64,000 nucleotides of DNA from contig NC_090288.1 of assembly GCF_037392515.1 (NCBI RefSeq), forward strand, positions 16,462,969 to 16,526,968, given 5' to 3'. The position numbers were made by a program, and so were the translations under genes. Position 1 is the stretch's first letter, and the number at the start of each line of letters is the position of its first letter. Positions 31,501 through 46,500 of the stretch are shown piece by piece. Source of the DNA: Haliotis asinina (lineage: Eukaryota > Mollusca > Gastropoda > Lepetellida > Haliotidae). A model generated the notes under the pieces. The model was not told where the DNA came from. It worked only from the letters and a program-made list of their open reading frames with translations, and did no database searches.

Positions 31501-34500
31501 CATGTAACAGACAATGTGCAAGTGTTCACACCAAGGCCATATTGTGGCATTAAAAACACCGCAAAGGTTTGGGGATGTACAAATCAATGTTAACATTGCT
31601 GTAACCTGCCCTGATTGATTTTGGCGCATTTGGTACAGAGAACAAACATAGATACGTGTTAGTACGAACAACCTCATAACTTTTCCGGCTTGAAAATCTT
31701 TTTACATGTATCACTCCTTGATCGTGTTACACAGCAGTTATACTCATGAGTATTTGTTAAGGAGGTAAGGCTCCTCCGTTGCGTATACTTTGCGATCAAA
31801 GAATCACGGTCAAGCATGTTCTGCTTGACTGCATTGATTTTATCGTCAGAGGAGATCGATATTTCATTTAGTTTCATCTTTAAAGGTCTTTATTTTATTG
31901 AAGTCCACATTTAATTCTTGTATTTGTAAAGGAATTTTATTTGATTAATATTAATACATTTTGGTCATACACTGTAATTCATAACTAATTTGACATTTGG
32001 TTGAATAATTAGGTGACTATAATTGTTGGTGGCTGTACCCTTTGAAGGGGTTGAAGTAGCCTAACTAATTGTGCTCCGGAGAGCAGACCACATCATTCAA
32101 TGTATGTTGATCACTGCCAGAAGTTTATGTAGTTACAATATATGGTCAAATCGACGAAACTTTACCAATAGCCAAAGGGATGATGTAAACCCAGCTAGAG
32201 CCTTCCTACTAACACATAACATAAAGATATTTAGACCTTATCGTTGGAATGTAGTCACAGTATTTGTTTTATCGTATTGTTTAATATCCACTTGGATTCA
32301 AACTCCATTCCTTTACCACAGATATACATTTGAGAACTCTGTTGAAGGATTTGTCCAGATGCGTTTAGATTTTATTCGTTTTAATAACCTGCAGTACACT
32401 TTTTATAGTACCAGAAAACGTGGACCGATCCCTTTGACTCATATCAGAATGTTCCTTGAGACCTCCGACAATAACTAAAGGTTTAGATGTATGCTTTGTG
32501 TTTCTGTCTAATATTGCACCCATGGTCTCTACATTTGACTTTTTTTGTTTCTGTTCAAAGGTTCAAAATGACACCTTTCTTTCGGAGGCACACAATCCGG
32601 ACATGAGATGTCTGAAAACTCGATCAGGAAAATATATCTGTATTGAGGAGGATGTTGCTGGTGAGTCTGTGAGCGATTCATTGATTTGACATCGTCTTTT
32701 ATTCAACAGTACTGCATATCTTAGCCGCATGTAATGCGTACTTTGTCGTAAAAGGAGGACAGAAATGACGATCAGATCCATGACTGATTCAGTGAAAAGA
32801 CAGCCAGTGATTTTTGTGAATGATTAATGGTCATCGACTAGAAAGTTTACAAGAGTCATCATCAGATTACAAATCCTACGACTCTCGCAAACAGAAATGA
32901 CAGTCCAGCTGACTTAAGCGTTATTGTTTCCATGGAAATCATGAAAGCGATAAATGCCAAAAGTCCACATATAGCAAAGTGTGCCGTTTCTTGCCTGCCA
33001 AATGTGTTGAAAGATTTTGAGCGTGGTTTGCGTTTGTGCCTTGGAAACGAAGCCAACTCCCTCCCTTTGAGATACAGTCCACATCATTTCCATGGAAATG
33101 ATGAAAAATATGCATACCAAACTCCACAAATAGCCAAAGACACCAGTTTAGAATCTGTTTGACATATCTGAAAATCTTTGTTGATAGATGCTGAGTTGTT
33201 TTTGAGACTCTTTTTTGAGACAAAATTGTTTTCATGGAAATCGAGAAAAATGAAAGCGCCAAAAATCCTGTTTGACATATCTTTCTTCAGATCCTGTTTG
33301 ATATATCTTTCAAAGACAAGGATCCTCCATTGTGCATCACGGGCACATATATACTGCTCTGTTTACACAAATTTTGAGAAGTATAATCATAAGTATAACA
33401 TATGTTGCATGACCCGTTTGACTCCACTGATTCTTTCACCACAAGGGCAAATACAGTTAAGGATCTTTTTAGCAATGTTAATCATCATTTCTTTATTGAT
33501 TTTTAAAAAATAAACTATTCTAAACTGATAAATATTCATAGGGTTTTTTTTATTATTGGTAAATTAAATTTGTAACTTACATTGTTAATGGTTGTATCCT
33601 GAAAGGGGGTTAAGGAAATGTAAAGTCATTGCCCCCCGTAAATACGTAGGCCCCCTGAACATTCAAAGATAATTTAATCTTACCTCTTTTGTAGTCGTAG
33701 AATATGTGTGCTTTTAATGTATGGCTGTATTTTCTCCAATCGGTATCGGGTAAACGGATGGTGTAAATATAAGGCACATGGTCTTATGGTGATTTCAGTG
33801 CAAGGGCTTGTGTAATTTCGTGGGCATTACATGTTCATAGTTGGAAACAAAAATACTAAATGTAATCACTATTGTGTATTGATTTATATGGAACCGTAGC
33901 AGGACCAAGGTGAAAAAAATTAGATTATACTGAGATAGATAATTGGACTATCTCCCACCTAGGGCTAATATCTCCTTCGTAGTACTTAATATCTCCTCCT
34001 GTAGCAGATGGTCGATGCATATTAAAATGCATTCATCTGAAATGATCGACTTGAATATCCAGAGACTGTTAGAGTGTACTGTCATAGTGGTTTTTCTACA
34101 CTTATGTGTTACATTTACCATTAGAGTCCTCTGTTTCCTTCACCATTAGATTCACGTGTTCAACTAATTGTTGCACATTACTGCCATGTGTTGGACCGAC
34201 TGTTGTACTTAGCTGCCTCGCGCTCAGTTTGCTTTGCTTTTTCACTGTTATACGTTTTACTGTACTGTTATGTGTTGGTATTTCAGAGGTCATGAGTCAT
34301 AATCTGCGTGCACAGACGTGTTTTAGACTATCGGTGGCAATCTATGCGTACTTCTTTCCTTATTCTTACACAGGCAACTCTTATGGCAATATGTTGCCTT
34401 TTTGAATTTCGGATTGTTTTACGCCACACTCAACACCTCTCCATCCTAGACAAATCACGTACACACACGCACGCACGCACACCGTTACTGTATAGTAGCA

Positions 34501-37500
34501 TGGCGATAATGCCATGAATATTCACTGACTTGCATTTCTATCAAACGTCCTGCACAACACTTTTCAGCTTGATAACAATACTTTGAAACAATACCTGAAA
34601 AGGGATACATTAATATCTACGTAGGAGTTGGTATGTCCTACGTAGCACATCCTACGTCCTGTGTAGGATATATGCAGTCCTACGTTGGCGACTGTAAGTC
34701 CTACGTGGGAGATACTAAGTCCTACGTAGGAAATATTGAGTAATAAGTCTTACGTAGGAGACATTATGTCCAAAGTAGGGGATATTAAGTTCTACGAAGA
34801 AGATATTTAGTCATAGTATAATAGATAGTATCACATACGTAGGAAATAATGAGACTGAAAATGACTTTACTGTGACCCTACCACGTAGATTTATTTGACA
34901 ACCATGGTTCCATTTTTTCTGTTTACTTAATGTAGAGTGTGTGAATATGAGTTCCCAAATTGCTTCATTTCGAGACAAAAATATTTCCATTAACTAATCA
35001 TAACAAAGTTATGTAGCATATCAAAAGGTAGCTCATGATGCATGAAATAGAAATAACCGAGCACCATGCTTCTAATTTCAATTAAAAGACATTAATTATA
35101 ACATAATCATACAATATAATAGGTATTGTCTGTCCTTTAACGGACACCAACATGGTAAGCATTGGTCTATAGTAATGGAAACAATTTTTTTCTCCCATTC
35201 ATACTACCATGACACACATATGTAGTAATGATAGTACCAAGGTCCGCTTAATGTGACTACCACATATTCATATTCCTCATTTACGTAACAGTTCGACGTT
35301 GCGATTGTTCTTGAAATAACTCTCTATAAATACACTCTTTTAAAAATAAATTCTGAAAGTCAAAATGTTTGTACGCATATGCCAAATAAATGAATAGCAG
35401 AACCAGCATCAGCAACTGTCTGGCAAGTGCGCACTTTTAACAGTTGATTTTAGTTAGTTTGAACGGTAAAACAAGCTGTACTAGTTGACTGAATCAAGAG
35501 TGAGTGAGTTATTATTTAACATCACACTGACAATATTTCAGCTATATCGTGACGAGAACAAACATGATTATAAGGAATATGTATATATTCTAAACCCCGT
35601 CGTCAAAGTACGGTAAAATAACTAGAGTATCAGAATATGAGTTTAAAACTAGCATCTGGAGTAACAACTCAATTCGGACAATACATAATATAAAAACAGG
35701 CTACAGATCACCAACACCTGAAGGTAGATCACCATACTAGGGATCAAGGGGACTTACATTACTTTTGCTACCTGCATGGACCCTAGCTGGATTTACACCA
35801 TCCCCTCAGCTGCTGATTGTAGGAAAATGTAACCGAAATTTAAAATGACAAAATTACTACGGTTAAAATACTGGTAAGTTTAAATTTCCCTTTGAAAGTT
35901 TTGGGACTACCGTACCCTCTCAGTGGAACAATAATTTTACGCTACTTTAACCCCCTTCGAGGGTACAGCCACTAACAATCGCAGTTGACAATTCATACCA
36001 CCGTGTTTAAAACATCAGCTTTCTATTTACAAACATATTATTCAAAATTTATCTAATAATCCTATTTCCTTTAAAACTTCAATGATTAAATGATAATTAA
36101 CATTAAATGAGTGAGTGAGTGAGCTAATATCTAACGTCACATCGGTGATATCTCAGCAATATCGTGACGAGAACATTTAATACTAAAATGAAATTTATCT
36201 CTATTATGAAACCTGTCAGCGACGGACAGTAAAACAACTAGGATATCACAGAGTAGAATACTCAGTACAGAACTAGAACTAGTAACTATACCTAAAACAA
36301 TTTATCTATACAGGACAATACAATATAAAAATAGGCTATAGATTGCTAACAAGTGAAGGTAGATCACCATACTAGGGACAATGGGGACTTACAGTACTTT
36401 TGCTACCTGCATGGACCCTAGCTGGATATACATCATCCCCTCAGTCGTCAGCAATTTGTGAAATCTAGCCATACAATAAAAAGACATTTATTCTACGATT
36501 AAAAACCTGGAAATTTAGAATTTACTTTGAATGTTTGTGGACTTACGTACCCTCTCGGTAGGACAATAATTTTACAATACTTCAACCCCCTTTGAGGGTA
36601 CAGCCACTAACAATTTTAGTTACAAATCTAAACTACCAATAATTAAAATACATTTATTTACAGAAAATGTTATTCAAAATTCAACCATAAAATCAATTTC
36701 TTTTTTAAAAAAATAATTGAATGAGAATTAACGTTTGTAAAAAGATCCTTTACAGTTTTGACCTTCAAATATTTATCCCTTGTGATGGAGAATTCAACAC
36801 AGTCAAACAGAATATGCTTGACCGTGACTTTCATCACAAGGGATACAAAATGGAGGATCCTCACCTTTTGAAAAGTATGAATGAGTATATCTAGTATGGC
36901 CAATACGACATCGTCTTAAAATAACCTCTTCAAATCTGGACTGACAGCCCAAGTAGGTGTAACCAATATACGGCTTTATTTCATGTAATTTATTTATACC
37001 TACTTGGGTGTCCCACTTCTGCATCAGATCACGGATGTAAGTTCTAATGCTAGCTTTGTAATCAGTGTATGGAATAAGAAGTGGTGTCACAGATTTGTTG
37101 AGTGCAGCCTTGGCAGCAAGATCAGTCATTGCGTTACCGGAAATGCCTACGTGGGTGGCTAACCAACAGAATACGATGTCGTATTGGCCAGTAGCAAGAT
37201 TATTATACAATTCAATAATGTCAATTAAAAGTGGATGTTCACAAGAAATATTTTTAATAGCCTGAAGGCAAGAAAGAGAGTCAGAATAGATTATGTACTA
37301 TTATGTACAAAGTCTTAGACCTTGACGGTGAACGGAATCAAGAAGTTTTAAATTGCTTTTATAGGCTCCACCATATACAAGGGAGCCATAATCAAGTTTT
37401 GACCGGATCAGTGATCGATAAAGTTGCAGGAGGGTAGCTTGATCCCCTCCCCACTCAGAATTTGAAACGACTTTCAACAAGTCAAGTGCATTGAGGCATT

Positions 37501-40500
37501 TTGAGGGACTTGATATGTGGTAGAAACGTTAAATGCGAGTGAAAAATTATTCCCAAGAGCTTGGCCTCCTTTACAACTTTTATGGGAGATCCATTTAGAA
37601 ACGGTTCAGGATCTTCATGCGGTTTATATTTTCAACAACAGTGTATACAATTAGTTTTGGATTTAGAAAATTTACAGCCGTTTTCAAGACACTATTTATT
37701 TATTTTATTTAAACACAGCTGCAGTTGTTGTTCAATAGTATGCATATTTTTACCACGACAAGAAATATTAAAATCATCCACAAATTACGATCCATCAATT
37801 GAATCGTTTAAAACTTTTGAGAAACTATTTATCTTGATACTATAAAGTGTTACAGACAAAACACTGTCTTGTGGAACACCCTGATCCTGACTGTAATGAT
37901 CAGACAGTGTAGAACCCACGCGGACTTGAAATTGTTTGTTCTTTAAAAAGTTTGCGGCAAACGACCTCGCAAACTGAAATCATGTAAATCTCTCAAAATC
38001 CCATATTTCCAGTTTGTGTCATATGCTTTTTCGAGATAAAAAAAGATAGACACAGCATGTTGTTTATGAATTAGTGCGTTTCTCACAAATGATTCCAGTC
38101 GCACTAGGTGATCGACAGTACTTGTGTTTTTACGGAAACCACATTGTATATCTGTTATGAGGTTATTTGTTTCTAAGTACCAAACAAGTCGATTATTTAT
38201 CATGCGTTCCATGGTCTTGCAAACACAGCTTGTTATTGAAAATTGGATGAATCCGTATGATCACGTCCAGGTTTAGGTAGTGGTATAACTATCGCGTCAC
38301 GCCATGAAGGAGGAGTGAGTGAGTGAGTTAATATTTATCGTCACATCGGCAATCTTGCAGCCATATCGTGACGAGAACAAGTAATACTGACATTGTAGAA
38401 TGAATATAAGAAAATAAAACCCTGCTGACAACGAACAGTAAAAACACTAGTAAATATCACAGATATACATTTAAGACTGGTGATTACATCTAAAACAGTT
38501 TAAGTATAGTGAACAAGACAATATAAAAATGGGCTATGGATTGCTAACAACTGAAGGTAGATCACCATACAGGGGACCATGGGGACTTACATTACTTTTG
38601 CTACCTGCATGGACCCCAGCTGGATTTACACCATCCCCTAAGTCGCTAGCAATTTAGGCACATACAGCCATCCATTTAAAAGAACACATATACTACCATT
38701 AAAAGAGCGGAGTGTTTGAATTTACTTTGAATGTTTGTGGACTTACGTACCCTCTCAGGAGGACAATAATTTTACAGTACTTTAACCCCCCTCAAGGATA
38801 CAGCCACGAACAATCTTAGTTACTAATTCAAAATTCCAATCATAAAATATTTATCTATTTACAATTCATTTAACAAATCTAATTCTTTTAAAATGCAATA
38901 ATTAAATGACCACTGTTATTGTTAAAAAGATCCTTCATAGTTCGGGATTTAAAATAGTTATCCCTTGTGATGGAATATTCAACACAGTCAAGCAAAACAT
39001 GCTTGACCGTGATTATTTCATCACAAGGGATGCAAAACGGAAGATCCTCACCTTTCAATAAGTATTCATGAGTATATCTCGTATGGCCAATACGACATCG
39101 TCCGAAGGCGAACTCTTCAAACCTGGACTGACGACCCAAGTAGGTATAACCAATATAGGGTTTTATTGCATGTAATTTATTTATACCCACTTGGGTGTCC
39201 CACTTCCTCTGCATCAGATCACGGATATACGCTCTAATAGCAGCTTTATAATCTGAGTATGGAATATGAAGTGGTGTCACAGATTTGTTGAGTGCTGCCT
39301 TGGCAGCAAGATCGGCCATTGTGTTGCCAGAAATGCCCACGTGGCTGGGTAACCAACAGAAGACGATGTCGTATTGGCCAGTAGCAAGATCATTATACAA
39401 TTCAATAATTTCAATTAAAAGTGGATGTTTACATGAAATAGTTTTAATCGCCTGAAGGCAAGAAAGGGAGTCTGAATAGATTATATATTGTTTACGTTTA
39501 GGGTGTCTTTGAATATATTTAGGAGCTGTTAATATGGCGTTAGCTTCAGCTGTAAAAATAGAACTATTATCTGGTAATCTAGAAGATATTGTTCTGGATC
39601 AAATGACAGTGGCACTAGCCACTGCGCCACCGTCCTTGGACCCATCTGTAAATAAGGATTTATAATTGCTATATTTATGTTTCATTTGATTATATTCCTG
39701 TTTATATTGTAATTCATTAGTTTCTGATTTTTTAAATGTAGTTAATGTTAGGTCGACTTGTGGCCTAACCATCTGCCAAGGAGGAGAAGAAAGAAGACGG
39801 GAGGGAGGTGGAACCAGGGAAGATTTCTTGTTGTATAAATCTTCATAAAGGGGATTGAAGACACAATTAAATGCAGGGTTAGATTCATTAGAGTATAATT
39901 TGGTAATGTACTGTAAAGTTAATTTTATACGGCGCTGCTCAAGAGATGGTTCATCAGCCTCAACGTAGAGACTGTCGATAGGTGCTGTTCTAAAAGACCC
40001 AAGACAAAGTCTTAGACCTTGGTGATGGACAGAATCAAAAGGTTTCAGGCTGCTTTTGCAAGCTCCACCATATACGATGGAGCCATAATCGAGTTTTGAA
40101 CGGACAAGTGATCTGTATAAATGTAGGAGAGTTGCTTGATCCCCTCCCCACTTTGAGTTGGATACCACTTTTAATACATCGAGTGCCTTCAAGCATTTTG
40201 TTTTTAGTGATTTGACATGCGGCAAAAAGGTTAAGTGGAAATCGAAAATTAGACCCAAGAACTTGGCCTCCTTGACAACTTTGATGGGAGTGCCATTTAA
40301 AAGTAGTTCTGGGTCCTTATGCGGCTTATATTTTCCACAAAAGTGTATACAATTAGTTTTTGATTTAGAAAATTTAAAGCCATTTTCTAGACACCATTTA
40401 TTTATTTTGTTTAAACACAATTGCAATTGCCGTTCGATAGTATGCATATTTTTACCTCGACAAGAAATATTAAAATCATCCACAAATAATGATCCATCAA

Positions 40501-43500
40501 CTGAATCATTTAAAACCTTGGATAAACTGTTTATCTTGATGCTAAAAAGTGTTCCAGACAAAATGCTGCCTTGTGGAACACCCTGATCCTGATTATAATG
40601 GTCAGACAGGGTAGAACCGACTCGGACTTGAAACTGCCTGTCTTTTAAAAATTGTGAGATAAAAAGAGGCAAACGACCCCTTAAACCGAAATCATGTAAA
40701 TCCTTTAAAATGCCATGCTTCCAAGTGGTATCGTACGCTTTCTCCAAATCAAAGAATATCGATACTGCATGTTGTTTATTTACTAAAGCGTTTTTGACAA
40801 AGGATTCCAGACGTACCAAATGGTCAATGGTACTACGATTTTTCCTGAAACCACATTGAATATTTGTTATAAAATTATTGGTTTCAAGATACCAAGTCAA
40901 TCTATTGTTCACCATTCGTTCCATGGTTTTACAGACACAACTCGTTAAAGAGATTGGCCTGTAATTCGAAGGATCGGTATGATCCCGGCCAGGCTTTGGT
41001 ATGGGAACTACGATGGCATTACGCCATGAATCTGGGAAGGTCCCTGTAGTCCATATCGTGTCAAATATATTTAGCAGTGTTTCCAGGCATGATTCAGGTA
41101 AATGTTTCAGAAGTTGATAATGAATACAATCAGAACCTGTTGCTGTATCATGAGCTTGCTCAAGGGCTGCATATAGCTCATGTAATGAAAATAGTTCATT
41201 ATAGTCTTCACCGTTGTCTGAGTTAAAATTGATCTTTTTCTTCTCCTGCTGTTTCTGGTATTTCTGAAACTCAGGGACGTAATTTGATGAAGACGAATGT
41301 TTGGCGAGAGTTACACCAATCTTATTGGCAATATCACCCTTATCTGTCAATACATCGTCACCATCCTTCAGATGGTGCACAGTTGATTTGCAACCTTTAC
41401 CCTTTATTCGTTGAATCATATTCCACACTTTTGAAATTGGTGTGCGGGAATTTATCTTGGAAACATAATTTCGCCAAGATTGACGCTTATTCTGCTTGAA
41501 GGCACGGCGAGCCTTAGCATTTAGAATTTTAATTTTGTCTAAATCATGGACTGTAGGATGTCGCCGAAAATACTTCTCGGCCTTCTTCCTGTTCTTTCTG
41601 GCCTGTTTGCATTCATCATTAAACCCTGGTTTACGAACGTGTGGGGTTGCAGAGGACTTAGGTATAGTTTCATTAGCTATATTCTTCAGTTTATCAGAGA
41701 ATACCTGAATCGGATCCAGACTATTGACAAAAACGTCATTATTTAAGTTTTCAGTGCAGAGTGTCTGAAATAGTGGCCAGTTGGCCTTACTAAAATTCCA
41801 CCTAGTTGCAGGTGGGTTATCAGTAGGATTTATAGCTGTGAGAATTGTTGGAAAATGGTCACTTCCACAAAGGTCATCATGGACTTACCATTCAAACTCA
41901 TTGTATATATCGGGATCTGAGAGTGACAAATCAAGTGCAGAATACGTTCCTGTACCAGGATGTAAATAAGTGGCTGATCCATTATTAAATATGCATACGT
42001 TATTATTAGATATGAAGTCTTGAAGCATTTTCCCTTTATTGTTGGTAGCAGTACTTCCCCATAAAGGGTTATGTCCATTAAGATCACCCATGATAATACA
42101 GGGTTTGGGAAGTTGGTCGTATAGCTCCTGAAGATCAGATGGCTGAACAGCTGAAGATGGTGAAATGTACAGGGAACAAAGCGTGAACGTTATTTGTAAA
42201 GAAAGCCGTATAGCAACGGCCTGAAGATTGCTTTTAAGTGGAACAGGGCTATGAATAACACCCTGCCTCACCAAAATAGAAGCACCACCAGTGGCTTTAT
42301 CACCTTGAGGTGAAAACGAATGAAATGAGTTACACTGGCGCAAGTCAAATCTATCTGTACTTTTCAGGTATGTCTCTTGTAAACTAAAAGCTGATGGTTT
42401 AAAATCTTGTGATAATAGTTGAAGATCATTAAAATTGTTTCTAAGGCCTCTGCAATTCCACTGGATAACATTATGAGAGCTACTCATGGGGGCTCAATAG
42501 GAGAGCGTGCACGAGACGAAGTCCCTTTAAGCTGAGATGGCTGAGAAGGGCTTGTCTCCATAGCTCGCGGTTCATAGGTGTTTTGAACCTCTTCAGGCAC
42601 TTTTAATGGTAAAGGCACCTCAATATGTTTAAGGGCCCTGGCTTCCTTTCGTCGTTGTTGTTTCTGTTCTTTTTTTTTGACATTGTTTTCTTTTCAGGTT
42701 CATGTTGATTGTTGTGCTCAGACGTCATATTAGGTAGCGGTAAAGTATTTGTTGTAAGAGTAGTTTGTGATGATGCTGGCGGCAAGCTGGTATGTTCAGC
42801 ACTGACTTAGTATAAAATAACTTGGTCATCCGAGGTCCAGTGTTATAGCAGTTTGACAACCAGAATCAACTTTGAGAGGGGATGAGGAGACTGCAGCAGA
42901 ATAGGTGAGAGTAGTAGATGAAGCAGATAATTCATTATCAACCAGTTTCCTTGCATCAGCAAAGGAAATGTCATTTGTGTGTTTGACTTTCAATTTTTTT
43001 TGTCTGTCTCACGAAAGAAGGACATGCCTTTGACGAGCTCATGTGCTCACCCTTACAATTTGCGCACTTGATGTTGTCAGTGCAGTCTGTGCCATCATGG
43101 TTTTTACTACACCGGAAGCATACCTGGGTGTTTTTGCAAGATCTTGCACCATGACCAGATTGTTGGCATTTGAAACAACGGAGTGGATTTGGTATGTACA
43201 CATCCACACCGATGTTGAAATATCCTGCTTTAACAGAAGGTGGAATCTTTGTAAGGGCAAAAGTGAAAAGATAGGTGTTTGTTTTTATGGTTTTGTCACC
43301 TTCTCTCCTTGTAAACCGTTTTACAGACAGTACTCCTTGAGACTTCATTTCGGACACAATCTCTTCTTCAGACATATCTGAGAGGCACATTGCACGATCA
43401 CGTACAATGCCTCTGCATGAATTTAGGGTCTTGTGGATTGATACGACAATCTCAGTGTTGGCCAAATGATGAGCTTTGAGAAGATTTTGAGACTGTTGCC

Positions 43501-46500
43501 TCCTTGCACATTCAACTGAAAGAGAACCGGACCGGAGACGTGTAACATTTTTAACAGTTCCACAAATGCCTTCAATAGATTTTGAAATAACGAAAGGATT
43601 AACTTTGAGGGGTGTACCATCACTTCCATCGACAACAAGAAATCGTGGCCATGAATCAATACTATTTATGCATTCCTCATCAGAAGATGTTGCAGCATCA
43701 CTATCAATGTGCCTTCTTTTAGTGTTTGATCTGGAACCAGTAGGTAGTTGGGTAGCCATAATGAAAAATATATTCGACACCCTTGCTCCCCACCCACCAT
43801 GGAGTGTCAACATGGACGGAATTGCAGCGGAAGCCAGCTACAAAACCAGGGCTACAAGGATGCTATACTCCAGCAAGAAGAACGCAGGTAGCTATAATAG
43901 TCAAACAGAGTAAAAGGTCAGGCTGGTCCGGCCCTAGACAATTACCTGATGACAAACAGAACCCGGAGGTCATTAATGCCAGATTGGCCCATGAGCCACC
44001 GCCTTCTGGCATAGGACTCTAGGCAAAAGTGTGGTATAGTAATAGTTTCATGGTTTCCATAGTAACCACATGAAATATCAATATGAATACTCACGTATAA
44101 TCATCCATGCTCAGGGCATGGCGTGACCAGCCGATTGATAGAATCGGGCCGATTCTACCACCCGTCTAGGTGAAGTAAGGGCCGAAGTGGTGTGTTGAGC
44201 AAAAAGGAACAATGTTCAAGCTCCCACTGCCCTCAACCACCAGGATCCCGTCCTCCACCGACAAGGGACGCAACCCACGGCAAACAGGTTGCCCAATTTA
44301 GTCGCCTCTTCCGACAAGCAATGGGGTGCTGTGGACACATTCTGTCCCGGGTCCACACGGGACCATGAAGGAGGAAATATATCCGATGTCCAAATATCAT
44401 CAAAATATTTAGGAGAGCTTCCAGACAGGATTCTGGTAAATGTTTCAGGAGCTGGGAGTTGATAATGTATGTTATCAGCTCCTGTAGCAGTGTCATGAGC
44501 TTGATCAAGAGCAGTATCAAGTTCATGAATAGAAAACGTTTCATTATAATCTTCCCCATTATCAGAATTGAAATTAATAGTTTTCTTTTCTTGTTGTTTT
44601 TGATATTGCTGAAATTTTGGTACATAATTTGAAGAGGAAGAATGTTTAGAAAGGGTTTCACCCAGTTTATTCGCAATATCTGATTTATCAGTAAGCATTT
44701 CATCTCCATGTTTATTTAAGATGATGGACAGTAGATTTAGTGCCTTTACCTTTGAATTTCTGGACCGTGTTCCATACCTTGGACATGGGTGTCCGAGAAT
44801 TTATTTTGGATACATAATTTTGCCAAGATTGGAGTTTGTTCTGTTTAAAAGTACGCAGTGCTTTAGCATTTAAAATTTTAAATTTATTGAAATTATGCAC
44901 CATGGGATGGCGACGGAAATAATGTTCAGCTTTATTCCTTGCCTTCCTAGCTTGTTTGCACTCATCGTTGAACCATGGTTTTCTTATGTGTGGGACTACA
45001 GAGGACTTTGCTGTACACTCATCAGCTATGGAATTCAGTTCATCAGAAAAGTATTTAATAGCATAGGGAACGTCAATAAAACGTTCGGGTTTAAGTTTTT
45101 CAGCACACAGTGTCTCATATAAAGCCCAGTTAGCCTTTTTAAAATTTCGCCTTGATGATGGAGGAACATCGGATGGAGTTACAGCTTTTAATATAGTAGG
45201 AAAATGGTCACTTCCAGAGGTCATCGTGGACTGACCATTCGAATTGATTTAGTAGTTCTGAATTTGTCAATGACAGGTCAAGAGCAGAATAGGTCCCTGT
45301 ACCAGGGTGTAAATATGTGTTGGAACCATCATTATAAATACATAAATCATTGTCAGAACAAAAGTCCTCCAACAATTTACCTTAAGTGTTTGTAGTTACA
45401 TTACCCCAGAGTGGGTTGTGCCCATTTAAATCTCCCATTATAATACAGGGCTTCGGGCGTTGGTCATATAGTGCCTGAAGATCAGTTTTGTCAAACGTCG
45501 AAGATGGTGAAATATATAGTGAGCATAGTGTAAACGCTACATGTAAAGTAATTCTCACTGCAACAGCCTGCATATTAGTGCTATGTGATACAGGGCTTTG
45601 AATAACGTTTTGACTCACTGACTAGAATGAATGATCCGCCAGTGGCTCTATCACCCGGAGGTGAAAAACAATGATATGCATTAAAATGACGAAGGTCAAA
45701 TATATCTGTTTGTTTTAAATATGTCTCTTGGAGACATAACGCTGAAGGTGTAAAATCTTGGACTAATAGCTGTAATTCATGTAAATTAGTCCTTAATCCT
45801 CTGCAGTTCCACTGTACAATATTATTGGAATAAACTATCTGTTGGGGGGATTTATTGGGGATCTACCCCGCACTCTTTTGGAGGGCGACAAGTTATGTGC
45901 CCTAGAATGGACGTTTTCAGAATAGTCCATGTCTTCAAGAGACCCATATTTATTGAACAATGGAATTTTGTTTTGTGACCCTTTAGGAGCTCTGCCACTT
46001 TGTTGTTTTGAAGCATCAGGCTTTGGCTTCGGGTTACTTTTAACAGGTGGCTGACTATCAGCTGTCGATTGAGACTTTAAGTGTGACCGAGATGGTGATG
46101 ATGATGATTTGTGATCGGAAGAAGCTTTAAGACTTTGATGAAGGAGATACGGTCTTTTGTGTAGACTGAGCTATATCTGTCTGAGTAGACTGTTCTGAGA
46201 TTGACTGAGGAATATCTGAATTTACCCATGTCAGGTCAGTCTGACATGAGCTCGACGAAGTTAGTACTGGCGTAGTTGTTCCTTTTGAGAAGGTTTCAGA
46301 TGTTTTTGTGACAGAGGCGTAAGCTTCACTGTGCTCAGTAGATTGTACAATCGTTCTTGCTTCAGCAAAACTGACGTTCCTGGAAAATTTGATTTTGTTA
46401 ATTTCCATTTGCCTTTTCCAAATGGGACATTCTTTCGATAAGGATGAATGATTTCCTTTACAGTTTGCACATTTTTTGTGATTACTGTCACAATCTTCGG

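Larger units (their letters stand above)
29832..31708 (-). mobile_element. GTGA-LINE fragment L (endonuclease start and ORF1), split by palindromic SINE-like unit
   Basis: Minus-strand endonuclease codons (V-T-L-T, S-P-P-G loop, Q-E-T) lie at about 29832-30120. ORF1 C-terminal and knuckle sequence follows to 30712. It resumes at 31454 with C-A-H-C-like codons and goes on to the RRM-like region near 31708. A 12-bp duplication TACTTTCACAAT (30701-30712 and 31454-31465) marks the insertion between. Many frameshifts show age. Confidence 0.8.
36108..38314 (-). mobile_element. GTGA-LINE copy H, 3' part
   Basis: The part has a TGAGTGAGTGAGTGAG tail, a 3' UTR (to about 36669), an ORF2 C-terminus and RNase H part (A-T-H-V-G-I-S-G-N-A-M-T-D-L-A), a gap around 37300, then RT pieces with F-Y-L-E-K-A-Y-D and G-F-R-K-N-T-S-T-V-D-H. 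LINE G interrupts it at 38314 within the RT finger W-R-D-A-I-V. It continues at 44363. Confidence 0.85.
38315..44362 (-). mobile_element. GTGA-LINE copy G, 6.0 kb, inserted in the RT gene of LINE H
   Basis: The copy is bounded by a 13-bp duplication. The tail GTGAGTGAGTGAG is at 38315; the 5' end stops within module 1 at TCCCGTGTGGACCC, about 65 bases short of GGCACCC. It has ORF1 and ORF2 of the same subfamily as D, nearly open. It is the second-best copy in the window and sits antisense in intron 2 of the host gene. Confidence 0.93.

Noticed and set aside
32071..32478. A 135-codon plus-strand ORF before exon 2
   Set aside because: Its first part is a decayed LINE 3' UTR in plus sense, no splice sites fit, and the residues show no domain pattern.
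40158..40586. A 142-codon plus-strand ORF
   Set aside because: It is the antisense shadow of the LINE G reverse transcriptase.
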